From: Taxillus chinensis
Taxonomy: Eukaryota > Streptophyta > Magnoliopsida > Santalales > Loranthaceae
Assembly (NCBI GenBank): GCA_023512835.1
Contig: CM042086.1
Span: 9,215,799-9,279,798, forward strand
Reading direction: 5' to 3'
Length of the DNA stretch: 64,000 nucleotides
Positions 10,674 to 22,080 of this stretch are shown piece by piece. Every line of letters begins with the position of its first letter. Within the stretch, counting starts at the first letter, position 1. The notes beneath the pieces are model-generated. The model searched no databases. It worked only from the letters and a program-made list of their open reading frames with translations, and was not told the DNA's origin. The position numbers and the translations under genes are program-made.

Positions 10674-11200
10674 TCAACTCTTCAGGAAAAACATCCTGAA
10701 ATTGGTCCACAACAACGGGCCACACCCTCTTCTCCACCTTACCCTCCTCGGCAAAGGTCGGGGCTGCCAACCCGTGGGTAATGGCACCCCACTGGTCCAA
10801 CACTGGCCCGGCCCGACTCGCCTCACAATCCCACTCCCCCCGCAGGGGTGCAAGAGGTCCCTGCAGGTGTCACGAAGGACACACGCCGCCGATAACAATC
10901 TATCTTGGCCTGGAAAGCCATAAGCCAATCCATACCCAAGATCAGGTCAAACGTCCTCAACGGCATCACATGCAAGTCAAAACTCGGCTCCACCTCGCCT
11001 ATGGTTAACACACAATCACGACACACTCGCCGTACCTCAATCATACCTCCCACCTGGAGACTCCACAACTAGGGGCCTCGCGGCCTCCACACAAGCTAAC
11101 CCCAAGCCGTCTATTACAAGCTCGACAAACAAACGAACATGATGCACCCGTATCGAAAAGAACAGAAGCTAATGTACGGGAGATCAAGAGGGTACCTCTA
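10674..11200 (-). pseudogene. B aspartic protease region
   Basis: The minus strand encodes the active-site motif D-T-G-A-S at about 11130-11150, followed by a frameshift. The protease body follows with RVCRDCVLTIGEVEPSFDLH and FDLILGMDWL (about 10910-11030). The hydrophobic-Gly-Met-Asp-Trp-Leu motif is a standard landmark of this protease in Tekay elements. The linker to RT ([16 protein letters not shown], 10600-10720) is in another frame. It would process the polyprotein in the virus-like particle. The copy is not continuous. Confidence 0.82.
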
Positions 11201-12613
11201 ACTACCGATGGTCCTGCTCCACCCTCGGTGGTGGGGGTGGTAGCTCGGCTTCCTCCGGGTACGTCGCCTCCAGCGCAAACACCCTTCCTTGGCCCGTGCC
11301 ACCGGTCGGCTCACTCACCTGGACGCTTCCCGCTAAGGTTTCCTCCAGCCTTCGGTCTGCTGCCGCTCCGGCCTCCCCCCGGGGTCGGGTCCGACCGGAT
11401 CTGCGCCTGGCTCGCCTGCCACCGACGAGCTGGTCTCTCTCGCTGGTGCACGGAAACCGGCATCACTCCTTGTCTTGGATGTCATGCCTCCAACTCCCCT
11501 GTTGCCACTCCGGCAAACCCGGCTCGATGGCCCTCTCGTCCACAACTATGACATCTTTAGTCCCTCTTTGGACACTCCTTCCTCAAGTGGCCTTGCTCCC
11601 CATAGCCAGAATAACCGCCGGGGAGACCCCCTGCTGGACCGCCCAGGCGCCACCGCCAAAGCTAGACCTCCCTGGGTTCACCAATGTTTGTCCCCGGCTG
11701 CGGAAAGAACTGCTATCCCTCTCCTCCGTCTTGAGCCTCTTGGACCCTGCATCTCGATCAGGCCCACTCTACAACCGGCGACCCCGATGGGCCTGCCTCC
11801 TATCATCCGGCTCTCTCTCGGCTATACGGGCTGTCTCCACGGCCTCGGCATAGGTCCTCAAGCGTAGAATTGCCACCCTCTGCCTAAGGGCTGGCCTCGA
11901 GACCCAAGGTGAACTTGTGGGCCTTCAGGTCCTCCCTTGCCACGCTCAGGAGCAAACCTACTCAAGCTCCGGAACTCCCGCTCATACTCAGGTACCGTCT
12001 TGGTTCCCTGCTTCAAGCTGCCGAATTCTTCCCTCTTCTGCCATCTCACTGATTCCGGGAAGAACTCATCGTGGAAGAGCTGCAAGAATTCCTCCCAAAA
12101 CATGAGTTGCACTGCACGGCTCCCCGCAACACTCGTCCACCACTCCAAAGCATCCCCCTCCAGCGCCGAATGCCGGTCGCACCTTATCCTCCTCCCGGGG
12201 CAGGAGAAAGGAGAACACATGCTCAATCTGCCTCAACCACCGCTCGCCTACCACAGGATCTTCTCCCCCCTTAAATCGCGGAGGTTGTTCCTTTCGGAAC
12301 CGTGTCACCACGTCATCCTCTCGCACGGGTCGGTACACCACCCGGCGAACTCTCACGCTCACGAGGCGGCTCTCCCCACTGGTGGTGGTGGTGGTGGCAC
12401 CACCTGCTGTGCCGCCATCTCACGGCGCACCTCCTCCCGAACGTCCTGCCGGAGTCCCTCCCGTAGCTCTCGTACCTCCACCGGATCCCTTCTTGTAGCC
12501 GTGCCAGGTAACAACGCATGCCCTCCAACGGACGGTCCCGCACCCGGACCCTCATGGGCGGATGACTCATCACCCATTGCCCCGGACGCACGTGTCACTC
12601 TCCTCGGTGGCAT
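11201..12613 (-). pseudogene. gag: B gag (broken)
   Basis: The probable start is the ATG at 12613, followed by PPRRVTRASG, an N-terminus shared exactly with the gag of D. A low-complexity proline run (PPPPPP, about 12380-12410) is partly encoded by a GGT repeat. The capsid core includes RQIEHVFSFL, ALEWWTSVAGSRAVQLMFWE and QGTKTVPEYEREFRSLSRFAPE (about 11930-12250). The C-terminal nucleocapsid portion (11200-11850) is recognisable only by similarity to D, and its zinc knuckle is disrupted. Several frameshifts are required to read it. It would form the particle shell. Confidence 0.8.
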
Positions 12614-13025
12614 TCTTACTACATGAAGTAAGATGCACAAACGTCGAAACGCGTTCGACTACTAACAAGTTGACTACCTCTACCCCATTATCAAGTCAAG
12701 TCGTACATGGCATCACACACATTTTAACCATTGCATCAATCAATATTGCACACAAGACAGTCCACATTGTAGTCATACCCAAGGCATTCCCAGAATATTC
12801 AAAGTTGCACGGTTCACACAAATCATGTTATGCACATCCTTCACACATGACAACAAATGCAACTAGTGCCCTAATGCCAATGCATGCAAATCCTACCACA
12901 AGACTGGACTACCCTAAGTACACCTTGGAGGCTCAAAGAGGACCATGTTGATCAGGCATGTCCCTCCAGGCCCCTCCAAAGGACTTAGGATAACCAAGTC
13001 CGCCCACTACCCTAGGCCAACTAGA
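12614..13025 (-). other. B 5' leader, no gene seen
   Basis: These 412 bp lie between the primer site and the gag start. I see no conserved coding sequence. The part next to the primer site (12885-13025) is nearly identical to the leader of D at 29145-29314; the distal part differs. Confidence 0.8.
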
Positions 13026-13040
13026 CCATGCTCGATACCA
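13026..13040 (-). other. B primer binding site (tRNA-Met type)
   Basis: The minus strand reads TGGTATCGAGCATGG, three bases inside the 5' LTR. It equals the usual TGGTATCAGAGC with one A missing, a CAG to CG change also seen in D. Confidence 0.85.
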
Positions 13041-13043
13041 TAT

Positions 13044-14188
13044 TGTCACGCCCCGGATTTCCAACCCGAGGAAACCGGCACGTGACTCCCCTTTTACCCA
13101 CACGGAGGGTAAAGGGGTTAGGATACAAACCAAGAATATTACATTTTAAACCACAACACATTCAAGCAAATAAAGTTCATCAAAACAATCCACAAACCAA
13201 ACCAGTCTTTATTATAACAAAGTCCTCTTTTCAATCCATCCCCACCTGGGGTTACATCGGTTCCCATAAAAACAACATAAATGGTAGACAGGAAAGTAAA
13301 TAAGGTCTTCCACCTTGGTGTTCCCACCTAACGCCTGTAGGTTCCTGTAAAGAAAACAACATGGTAGGAGGGGTGAGCAACCACGACTCGAGGGATCATG
13401 TCTCCCCAACCCATCCCATGCACCTAATATATACATGCCTTGTGTACAAGTGCTATGTCGTGATACAATTATTCCACCAGATGAAATTACAGGCTATAAC
13501 AGCAAATACAATCATACACGGGCTGGTACATAAACACTCCCGGGCTTCCACAGCCACCGGGTTTCCAAGAACAGTCCCGGGCTTCCACAGCCACCGGGTT
13601 ACAAGAACAATCCCGGGCTTCCACAACCACCGGGTTCCACAAAACGGTCCCCGGCTTCCACGACCACCGGGTTCCACAAAACAGTCCCGGGCTTCCACAA
13701 CCACCGGCTTCCACAAAACACAAGACACATAGCCACACTTAGTCACACAGACATAACATCAAACACTTAGCATGCAAAGCCTCACAGGTATAAAACCAAA
13801 CAGTTGGTGTACATAAATCCACAGGCTCATAAACCCGATCACACAGGCATTTTCTCAAACATGTAGCAGGCATGTCACACAGGCATTTTATCGAACACTT
13901 TTCATGCATCACACGAACACCAGAAACACACCAAATCGCCATTGAAGGCCAACATCCATATAGGAGATCACACCTATATGGATTACATATTTATATATAA
14001 CAGATATAACCAGAGATCTGCCCTGGAACCCTAGGACAGAGGAGGATTTAGGAAGAACAGAACCCCTACCTCAGGTAAGACGCAACAACGCGGCAACAGT
14101 CTGATCCCAAGCCGAACGCCGTCCACCCACGAGGCTCGACCACCCACGCAAGGCGCCAGGCGGAAACCAGGAGCTCTCCTTCCCTCCT

Positions 14189-14235
<47 letters not shown>

Positions 14236-14804
14236 GACGGCTGAAGGAGCAACAAACCCTAAACCTAAAACAGAGGGGCTTTTCCTCCTTATATAGACAA
14301 CACAACATCAAAACGACGTAGTTTTGATTAAGTGAATCCCAGGATCAAAACGACGTAGTTTTGATCACACAATTTAGCACCTTTTCGCACCCATATAGGC
14401 CAAAATACTCAGAATTTCAACATGGTCCTTTGGAGAAAGTTCATTAGAATGTCAAAACCAAGGGAACCATGCAAAAACATGCCTGCACGTGAATTCCCCA
14501 ATTCACGTGCAACTCCAAATGCACTCCAAATCTGCTCAAACTTCACCCCTAGCCTCCTTGCATCATGTAGAAGACAACCACACTTGCACGTGAATTGGAC
14601 CCATATCACGTGCACCTCACATACACGTCCGTTTGGCCTGGAAACTTCGTGGTAGATAGAAGACATCATTCTAAGCATCTTTCCTTTTGCACGTGAATTC
14701 ATTGGAGTCCATTAACTAGGTCAAAATCTAGAAAAACTTCTAGAAAAACTCTACTCGAAGGCAAAAGGTAAAACTATGACTAACTCAAGGTACGGGTCCT
14801 TACA
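13044..14804 (-). repeat. B 5' LTR
   Basis: This is the partner of 5707-7478, bounded by TG and CA. It differs from the 3' LTR at many single positions, often CAG against CG or CGG. The 36-bp array lies at 13538-13717 and the CT run at 14192-14233. Element A resumes at 14805. Confidence 0.96.
14287..14366 (-). promoter_or_regulatory. B 5' LTR promoter
   Basis: CTATATAAGG on the minus strand (14287-14296) has two ACGT-core near-palindromes upstream (14307-14328 and 14343-14366). Being in the 5' LTR, this is the copy that would drive the full element transcript leftward. The call is by motif only. Confidence 0.65.
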
Positions 14805-14923
14805 TCCCCTGCATATCTTATTTGCCTTACTATTGGTCTATTCTTTATCCTGTCTATTTGCCCTGATTTGTTTTAACCGCCATCCTAACCTGTCATCATG
14901 CATAACACAACATTCATATAGCC

Positions 14924-16400
14924 ATGGCAACTTTCAGTCATCTCCTAAAAAGCCTTCAGGATAAAGAGGTCGTCACAGTGGTGGCCCAAGCATCCGGGGA
15001 CATCCAACTTCGCCTTGGAGATTTTCCACCAGAAGAAGCCCACAAAGCGAACATATTATCATAGAAGATCAACTGGACTACATTACGGAGGTACGGACAA
15101 TATGGAGGCAAAGGCGGGGCGAAAGGAAAAGCATATATATACAACAGGTTTGGGGATTTGCTCCATGTGACCGAGCTACCGGCCGATAAGGATATGCTTG
15201 AGGCAGCCATATATTTTTGGGAGCCTCGACGGCGGTGCTTTGACTTCAACGGCATAGATCTTGTTTCCACAATAGAAGAATACAAAATATTATTGGATAT
15301 CCCCATGGAAAACAAAATAAAGATTTATCTACTGGAGCCCAAAAGATCATGTCGAAGGGCCTTTGCCGAGATAATGGGAAAGCCAGGTATGGGACTCACC
15401 GGCGGCCACAACCTATGGTGGGCGGGAATATCTTCCATGGGCAACAATCAAAGAAATGATATAGACCGCAATGAAGCGAGGACACACAAATTGCCGACAC
15501 TAGCTATATATGGGCTAGTTATTTTCCCGAGGATACCGGCCCACATCGATGGAGCAATTATAGATTTGGTCCAACAGGTGCTCAAAGGATGTGACCCTAC
15601 TCCTGCTATCTTGGCCGAAACCATTCAATCTCTTACTTATCCGAGGAGTAAAGGCTCGGGATAGTTCATGGGGTGCCTACCTCTCCTATGTACCTGGTTG
15701 CAAGGTCATTTCCCCTGTAGTGTTCATCGTTATCCTGCTTGTTTATCAGGTACTAGCCACAACACTACTAGATATTCTCGCTCATCAAGTGGAACCTACC
15801 TAAAGACTTTGAAAGCTGGAAAAGGAAGTTAGAGAACCTCACAGTGCGACATTACCTGGATTGCTCCTTGGATGCCGGTGGTCTCCATGACATATAGTCA
15901 CGGGGACTACAATTGGGTCCCACTCCTAGGTCCTTGGGGAGGAACTGCATATGCACCACTACAGGGTGGAAGACAAGTTGGGCATCATCGATTATCCCTG
16001 TGCTATTTGGCATGGAAGATTGTGACTTCACTTACAAGAGAACCATGCTCGCAGAAAAGGAAAACAGATGTATCAAGCATGGTCCACCCCACACAAGATC
16101 CAACCCAACAGCTTTAAAACTTGGTGTTTACCCCGCATACAAATCTTGGAGGGCACAACACAAGCCACAACTAACTTCAGACATGAAGGCTATCCTCCAG
16201 GAGAATCGGACTTTAAGGCGGCGAGATCCAGGAGGCTAGAAGCATCGTTAGAAGGAGCTCTTTAGAGGTTGCGGTGAGGGAAAAACAAGTAGAGACCATA
16301 TTAAAGCGAGAGGGAGGAAGCAGGTGAGCGACCACCCCAGGAGGAAGAGGCACCGTGTTACTTAGGAGATGACCTGGAAGAATGCCTTAAGATCATGTAG
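14924..16400 (+). pseudogene. Element A ORF1, DUF7745-like protein
   Basis: This is the extra ORF upstream of gag that marks the Ogre-type lineage; its function is unknown. The ATG at 14924 is conserved in E (59119) and the final codons before TAG at 16398-16400 match E as well, giving about 490 residues if intact. Core words match the plant DUF7745 family: RRCFDFNGIDLVSTIEEY (about 15228-15281), LAIYGLVIFPR (about 15500), and DYNWVPLLGPWGG (about 15907-15945). A C-terminal segment with MKAILQENRTL (about 16180) begins a predicted coiled coil. Frameshifts at about 15049, 15130, 15665, 15950 and 16215 break the copy. The family assignment is from memory of conserved words and should be confirmed by profile search. 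Confidence 0.78.
14972..14994 (+). repeat. ORF1 source of an inverted 23-bp match at the pol deletion
   Basis: These 23 bp near the start of ORF1 reappear in reverse complement at 40988-41010 with one mismatch (22 of 23). The second location is the deletion junction of element A pol. Confidence 0.75.
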
Positions 16401-16642
16401 CGATAGCTTTCATTTTACATGGCATTTCAAAGATTGAATGTTTGTATTGTGTGTTTGGTTTGTAATAAAGTTGTTTGTTTTTCTAACCCTCCGCATATAC
16501 ATTCCATGCATACATGCATATCAAATAAAAAAAAAATCAAATAAAAGTTCCCTTGTACCCAGGTGGGTAGCGGCCTTTCTCCAGGATTGCGCACTCTTAC
16601 AATCTCAGATCTCGCCACAATCAAGTATCACAACCACAACCA

Positions 16643-18500
16643 ATGGCAGACGAAGCGAGAACGGACTCATGGGTTTAGAATAATCACAACAAACCCTGCA
16701 GGGGCAAATGGCTTTGATGATGGATATGCTCACCAAGCCGATCGAAGAAAGAGAAAGAATCCCAGAGAAGAGGAACCCTGACAGGGGGGAACTATCAATC
16801 ACCATCAAGAGCAGGGCGGAAGCGGTTCAACCGCCCAATCGGCTCCGAGCCAGGCACCCACCTATCATCCTGCTATGGCATAACCCCCAACTCCAAATCC
16901 AACTCATTTCACTATGCCCGCATCGGGACATATAATGGAGGTAATGGGTTCTCCGGCCCCAAAGTAGGACATTGAGTCCCCTGCTCTAAGACGACCGGAG
17001 GAAAGATTGAAAGCCGTAGAAGGCATCGATAGCTATGGCATGACCAGCCCACAAGACTTATGTCTGGTCCCTAGAGTGGTGCTACCACCAAAGTTTAAAA
17101 TGCCAGAGTTTGAGAAGTTCAACGGGACCCAGTGTCCAAAGACACATTTGGCCATGTACTTGTCAAAAGATGGTTGCTTATCTTGGTGAAGACAAGCTCC
17201 TCATGCATTGTTTCCAGGAAAGCCTAACCGGGGCATCCCTTCGCTGGTACTTTCAGCTAAATGGAAACCGCATCAAGACATGGAAAGAATTAGCTACTTC
17301 CTTCTTGGCACAATACAAACATGTCACCGAGCTGGCACTGGATCGACTAACCCTGCAGTCCATGGAAAAGGGATCCGAGGAAAATTTCAAAGATTATGCA
17401 CGAAGATGGAGAGAGACTGCTGTGGAGGTCCAACCTCCCCTTACTGAAAGAGAACTCACCACTCTTTTTATCAACACACTAAAAGGCGTATACTACGAGA
17501 AGTTGATAGGTAACGTCTCCAACAGCTTTGCAGACTTGGTTGCATCCGGTGAACGTGTAGAAAGTGGAATTAAAGGAGGAAAACTAAAGGGTGATGCAGT
17601 GAGGCATCAAAACGGTTTCAACCACCAGCAAAAAAGAAGGAAAATGAAACCAACCTAGTATACCCATCGCACCCGCCGATACAACCAACGTTCTACCAAG
17701 CACCAGGGGTGCCACAGAGGGTCACCAATGGCCGCTTATCTGCACCTGTACCACCTCCCCAATTCATGCCATACTTACTGCAAGGAGGGGTTCCATTTCC
17801 ATATTCAATGGTATCTAACTCATTTCATCCGAGAGCGCCATACCCAGAGCAACCAAAGCCAGGAACTCAGGAAGGACCAGGAGCCTCATTCCAAGGACAG
17901 GGGCAACCGAGGGCCCCGACCCAACAAGCCGGAGCGAATCGGGCTTCTCGTCGACCACGACAAGAGTTTGATCCAATTCCAATGACATATGCGGAATTAT
18001 ACCCCAAGCTCTTAGAGGCAAGGATGGTAACCCCTATACCCTTGGGAGAAACAAAGACTCCTCCCCCGGCCTGGTATAAGCCGGATGCCAGATGTGAATA
18101 TCATGCAGGTGGAGCTGGACATGATATCGAAAATTGTATAACATTCAAGAAGAAGGTTCGGGCATTGAAGGATGCAAAGTGGCTAGACTTTTTTGCACTA
18201 ACCGGGACACCAAATTTGAACAAGCAATCCTCTCCCCAGAACACTCCAACAATATTGCTAGTATCAAGAATAAAGGATGGCTTGAGAGGGTCTCCCAAGT
18301 ACAAATGGAGAAAACATATTTGTTTACTCTACATGGGAACATGGCTATATACTTGCTAAAGACACGCCGGAGGCAGGAAAAGGAACAGATAGGGAAAAAC
18401 AATGCCCTTATCACAAGATGTCGCGGGGACATGACATCGCAGATTGTAGTGAGTTTTCCGAGGTGGTGCAAAAACTCATGGACCAAAGGATGATCGAATT
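16643..18500 (+). pseudogene. gag: Element A gag
   Basis: The start ATG at 16643 (MADE) corresponds to the ATG at 57399 in E. A variable N-terminus leads to the retrotransposon gag core: FEKFNGTQCPKTHLAMY (17110-17160), the MHCFQESLTGASLRWYFQL block (17201-17260), TWKELATSFLAQY and NFKDYARRW, ending with LIGNVSNSFADLVASGERVE (17500-17560). A Pro/Gln-rich linker follows. Two Cys/His clusters resemble zinc knuckles: CEYHAGGAGHDIENC (about 18092-18136) and a second, frame-shifted one at about 18410-18445 (GHDIADC). Frame breaks occur at about 17165 and 18230. The protein would form the particle core and bind RNA. Confidence 0.85.
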
Positions 18501-20054
18501 CTCCAAAGAAGAGATAGACAGTCAAAGCCACATGATCCAAGGAGACATGTCATACAAACCATCATGGGTGCCAACACCCCTTGTCTTGAATGTTAAGACT
18601 CCGAAATCTCGCAATTGCCTCATGGAATTACACCTCTCACCATACGTGTTCCTGCCCTTTCCCTTACAAGACAGACAAAGCGGTCCCATGGAATTACAAA
18701 TGTGAAGTAGTCCAGGGAGCCACCGCAGCGAAAAGAAGACCAGGAGCGGTCGGGCATATGCCCCTGATATGGCCGACAAAGCAAGGAAGGAAAAAGCTGT
18801 AGAACCAGACATTGGGCCAACACTGGAGGCAACAAGGAAAGGAACACCAATCGCCGAAGAAGAGACCACGGAATTTTTAAAACTCATGAAACAGAGCGAG
18901 TATAATATTATGGATCAGCTATGTCGACAACCGGCTCGCATCTCCTTGCTCTCATTAATGATGGATTCCCAACCTCACCGGGAAGCACTGCTGAAAGTTC
19001 CGAGCCAGGCCTATGTTCCACCGACCGTCTCAATGGCGAATGTTGATGGAATCGCCAGGGTAACCTCATCATGAACAACGTCATTAGCTTTGGAGATGAA
19101 GAGCTGTCTCAGGAAGGGAAGGGACACATAAAAGCTCTACACATTATCGTCAAGTGTAAGGCGCACACCATAGCCCGAGTACTCATTGACAACGGTTCGC
19201 CTTGAACATTATGCCTTTACATATACTACAACAACTTCCGGTCGACGCATCCTATATGCGCCCCTATACGATGAAGGTACGGGCATTCAATGGAGGAAAG
19301 CATGACATGGTGGGCACTCTAGACATTCCGCTTCGATTGGACCGGCTACCTTTATGGTGGAATTTTAGGTGATGGACATCATGCCATATTACAATGTTTG
19401 TTGGGAAGACCCTGGATCCACATGGCAGGGGCAAGTCCGCCAAGCCTCCACCAAAAGATGAAATTTGCGATGGGAGACCAACTTGTTTGCATCTCTGTTG
19501 AGACAAGTTTCCTCGTCACCAAGCCGGCATCGGTTTCTTATGTTGAGAACAACGAAGATGTACCAGGAATGCTCCTATCGGGCGTTTGAGATAGTGAATG
19601 TCACTTCGCCCCCAAGCCATTGTCTCTCGAAGGCCGGAAGAATGGTTGCGACCACCATGATCAAGCAAGGGTACAAGCCAGGGCAAAGATTAGGTCCAAA
19701 GGCTCAAGGAATCCAGAAACCATTGACTATCCGAGAAAATACCGAGAAGTTTGGGCTAGGCTACCTCCCTATAAAAGCCGACAGACAAAGGGAAGCTACC
19801 AATAAGAGGGAAATCAGAATGGCAAGGTTGCGAAAAAGACCAGTATAAGAAGAAAGGAGGAGCTTTCCCCCCCTTACATGATACTTTTCAAAGTGGGGGG
19901 GTTTATCCACAAAAGCCAAGCCGAAACTAAAGCCGGGACCTGTGGCTGCACCTGACACATACAAGCATGCACCAAACGAGATGGTTCGGTTGGTGCGAGA
20001 GGATCCCAACCATCCATTAAACAATTGGACCAGCCTAGACCTCCCCATAATGTA
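18501..20054 (+). pseudogene. Element A gag C-terminus, protease and G-patch-like segment
   Basis: The polyprotein continues with EFLKLMKQSEYNIMDQL and ARISLLSLMMDSQPHREALL (about 18870-18990), a conserved linker in Tat elements. The protease active site is D-N-G-S in RVLIDNGSP (about 19180-19204), and a TGA stop follows directly. Further protease sequence runs to about 19450 in shifted frames. At about 19640-19780 a G-patch-like motif appears: IKQGYKPGQRLGPKAQGIQ, then TEKFGLGY. The frame ends at DLPIM followed by TAA (20052-20054). That stop is formed by the first bases of a candidate intron, so in a spliced message the frame would run on into pol. Confidence 0.78.
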
Positions 20055-20170
20055 ATGATTACGGGGTCACTGGATTTAATGTATTCTATTTTAATGTCTT
20101 TTGAAGCGGTGAATATTTGTTTTTATCAAAAGCTTTTCAATAAAATGTACTTTTCTTCAAATCTTTCACG

Positions 20171-20175
20171 GTGCA
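20171..20175. repeat. Target site duplication of C, left (GTGCA)
   Basis: GTGCA precedes the C LTR at 20171-20175 and recurs at 39407-39411 after the other LTR. The uninterrupted E sequence has one copy (GGTGCATTCC in element orientation). Confidence 0.92.
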
Positions 20176-21360
20176 TGAAAAAGAGCGTTTGTCGCACACG
20201 CACTCCAAATAAAATTTAAACTAAGTATAGCTAGTGGCTTAACCTAGATCGTTCTCTACCGGAGAACTTATAAAATTCAATTCAACTTATTTAATTACTT
20301 GTTAAACAAAAACTAATGAAAAAGAATAAATGGAAAATTGGGGGATTTTTTGATTGAATGAAAACTAATTAAAGCAAAGATTTTTAACTAAGAAAATTCA
20401 ATTAATCAAAGATGTAACCGGTTTAACTTCACACCTGAATGTTATTTATCACTATCCCAAAAGATAAATTAGATAAATTATGGCCCATAATTTAAATGCA
20501 TCAAGACACCATGAATACAATCAAATTATGAATTTATTCCAACCAGAATAATTATGAATCAATTCTCGAAAGACTGCCCGTTCCCTACGAAACAAATCTT
20601 CCCACTCAGATAGAATAATAACGCACAATGAATTATTAAATTAATACTCAACCGAGATATTAAATCAACAAATCAAAGAGTTGGAGAATTAATTCATAGC
20701 ACATAAAATACCAAATTAAATATTAAAACATGAATTCAAAACAAGCATCCAAAGTGCTACGCTAAACCGATTACAAAATACTTACTCCTCCATGGGTTGA
20801 AAAATCACAAATCTGTTTGAAAAAATTAACACATCAAAAATTAGAACAGATTTAAGAAAAATAGGCTGCAGAAAATTAATTATCCAGTCTTGAACTCGAT
20901 TTGAATCTTTAATGCTCGCGCGCTATTTCTTCCAATTTCTGCTATATCTGTTCCGCAAAACTGCCGCACAAAGGCCGGACGCAGATGGTACGTTGGGACG
21001 AGTGCGTGATAGAGACTGCGTGAGGCGTTGTAGGGATACTAGACGAAGACGGCGCTGCGTGATGGGAAGAAAACGTGATGGCGCCGCCTGGGTCTCTTCT
21101 CTTGTATTGCTTGGGCGATGGAGGCGTTGGAGCAATGCGTGATGATGTGGCCTACGTTGGTGTTGTATTTAAATAGGCACAACAATTGCCTTCTTGCTCT
21201 CGCCACATAACATGCTTCCAATTCTTTGTTGCTTTTTCATTCACGCCTAACATAATGCCCAAAGTTTCCAATTAATGTGTGGCCCCACCATAATTAATTC
21301 AATTCCTTCCAAATTGCTCTCCAAGTAAACATACGTAACATGCAAAAACAATTAAAAACA

Positions 21361-21396
<36 letters not shown>

Positions 21397-21719
21397 GTAA
21401 AACACAAAAACTATTTAACAATATATTACAATAAAAATAAAAACATAATATAATTAACCAAAATATATAGAGAGAGAGAAATTATGCTAAGATTAAAATT
21501 AAAATAATCAATTAAGCCCAGGGAATTAATATCAAAATTGGAATAATCAATTTAACATTAAAAACTACCAAAATTAATATTAAATCTATAAAAAATGAAT
21601 AAAATAGTAAATAATTAAAATTGGAAAAAATTATTATAAAAATGCATTAATTCAATAAAATATTTAATTAAAGCCCATAAATTACATGAAAATTTAATGA
21701 CAAATTATGCGAGTTATCA
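20176..21719 (-). repeat. C 3' LTR (1544 bp)
   Basis: The plus strand runs from TGAAAAAGAG to GAGTTATCA. It aligns with 37837-39406 and carries the same TATA-like TATTTAAATA (21166-21175) and AAT repeat. It is AT-rich, with a GC-richer island at about 20920-21140. Confidence 0.95.
21361..21394. repeat. (AAT)n microsatellite
   Basis: About eleven AAT units lie in the C 3' LTR. The partner LTR has a comparable run at 39026-39061. Confidence 0.97.
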
Positions 21720-21732
21720 AATTCCCCCACAC
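21720..21732 (-). other. C polypurine tract
   Basis: On the minus strand GTGTGGGGGAATT directly precedes the 3' LTR, the standard form in Athila elements. Confidence 0.85.
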
Positions 21733-22075
21733 TTGAACTTTGGTCGTCCCTCGAACAAATACTAAAATTAAGCACCAAACAAAGATTATCAAATCATGCA
21801 AATTCAAATATATAAAGAGAACAACTTGAATATCACGAATTAAGTTCTAGTATAGACGTGAGTGTGTGAAGCTAAAATTCAACAACTTTCCTATTCTTTC
21901 AACCCATCTCTCATTCATGACACTTAATCAAGTCACACAAATATGCAATTATCAATCAGTTAGCTAAAATAAAGCATACTCAAAAGTTAATCATAGTTAT
22001 TCCATACTCCAAATATCATGCCATCATTCATACACATACTTGAAGTGAAACAAATGGGTGAAGATTACCGGAGCT
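21733..22075 (-). other. C 3' non-coding segment, distal part
   Basis: This AT-rich sequence lies between the polypurine tract and the insertion site of D. I see no coding sequence in it. It continues at 31127 on the other side of D. Confidence 0.8.
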
Positions 22076-22080
22076 AAACA
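22076..22080. repeat. Target site duplication of D, left (AAACA)
   Basis: AAACA abuts the D LTR here and recurs perfectly at 31122-31126. Confidence 0.95.

Larger units (their letters stand above)
5707..14804 (-). mobile_element. B: Tekay/Del-like chromovirus
   Basis: This is a complete LTR element on the minus strand, about 9.1 kb long. It has LTRs of 1772 and 1761 bp, a Met-type primer site next to the right LTR and a polypurine tract next to the left LTR. The protein order, read right to left, is gag, protease, RT, RNase H, integrase and a chromodomain-like tail. The C-terminal motif [16 protein letters not shown] is typical of the Tekay (Del) group. Removing it restores element A by comparison with E. 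Flanks are imperfect: left ATCTC against right TCCCC, or ATCCC if the last LTR base was lost. The same family supplies element D. All frames are interrupted. Confidence 0.95.

Noticed and set aside
5702..14809. A perfect target site duplication for element B
   Set aside because: Left ATCTC and right TCCCC differ. Two equally simple explanations exist, so only the joint with E is used as evidence.
14924..16400. DUF7745-like ORF as a host gene
   Set aside because: The same ORF occupies the same place before gag in both A and E and is bounded by retroelement sequence.
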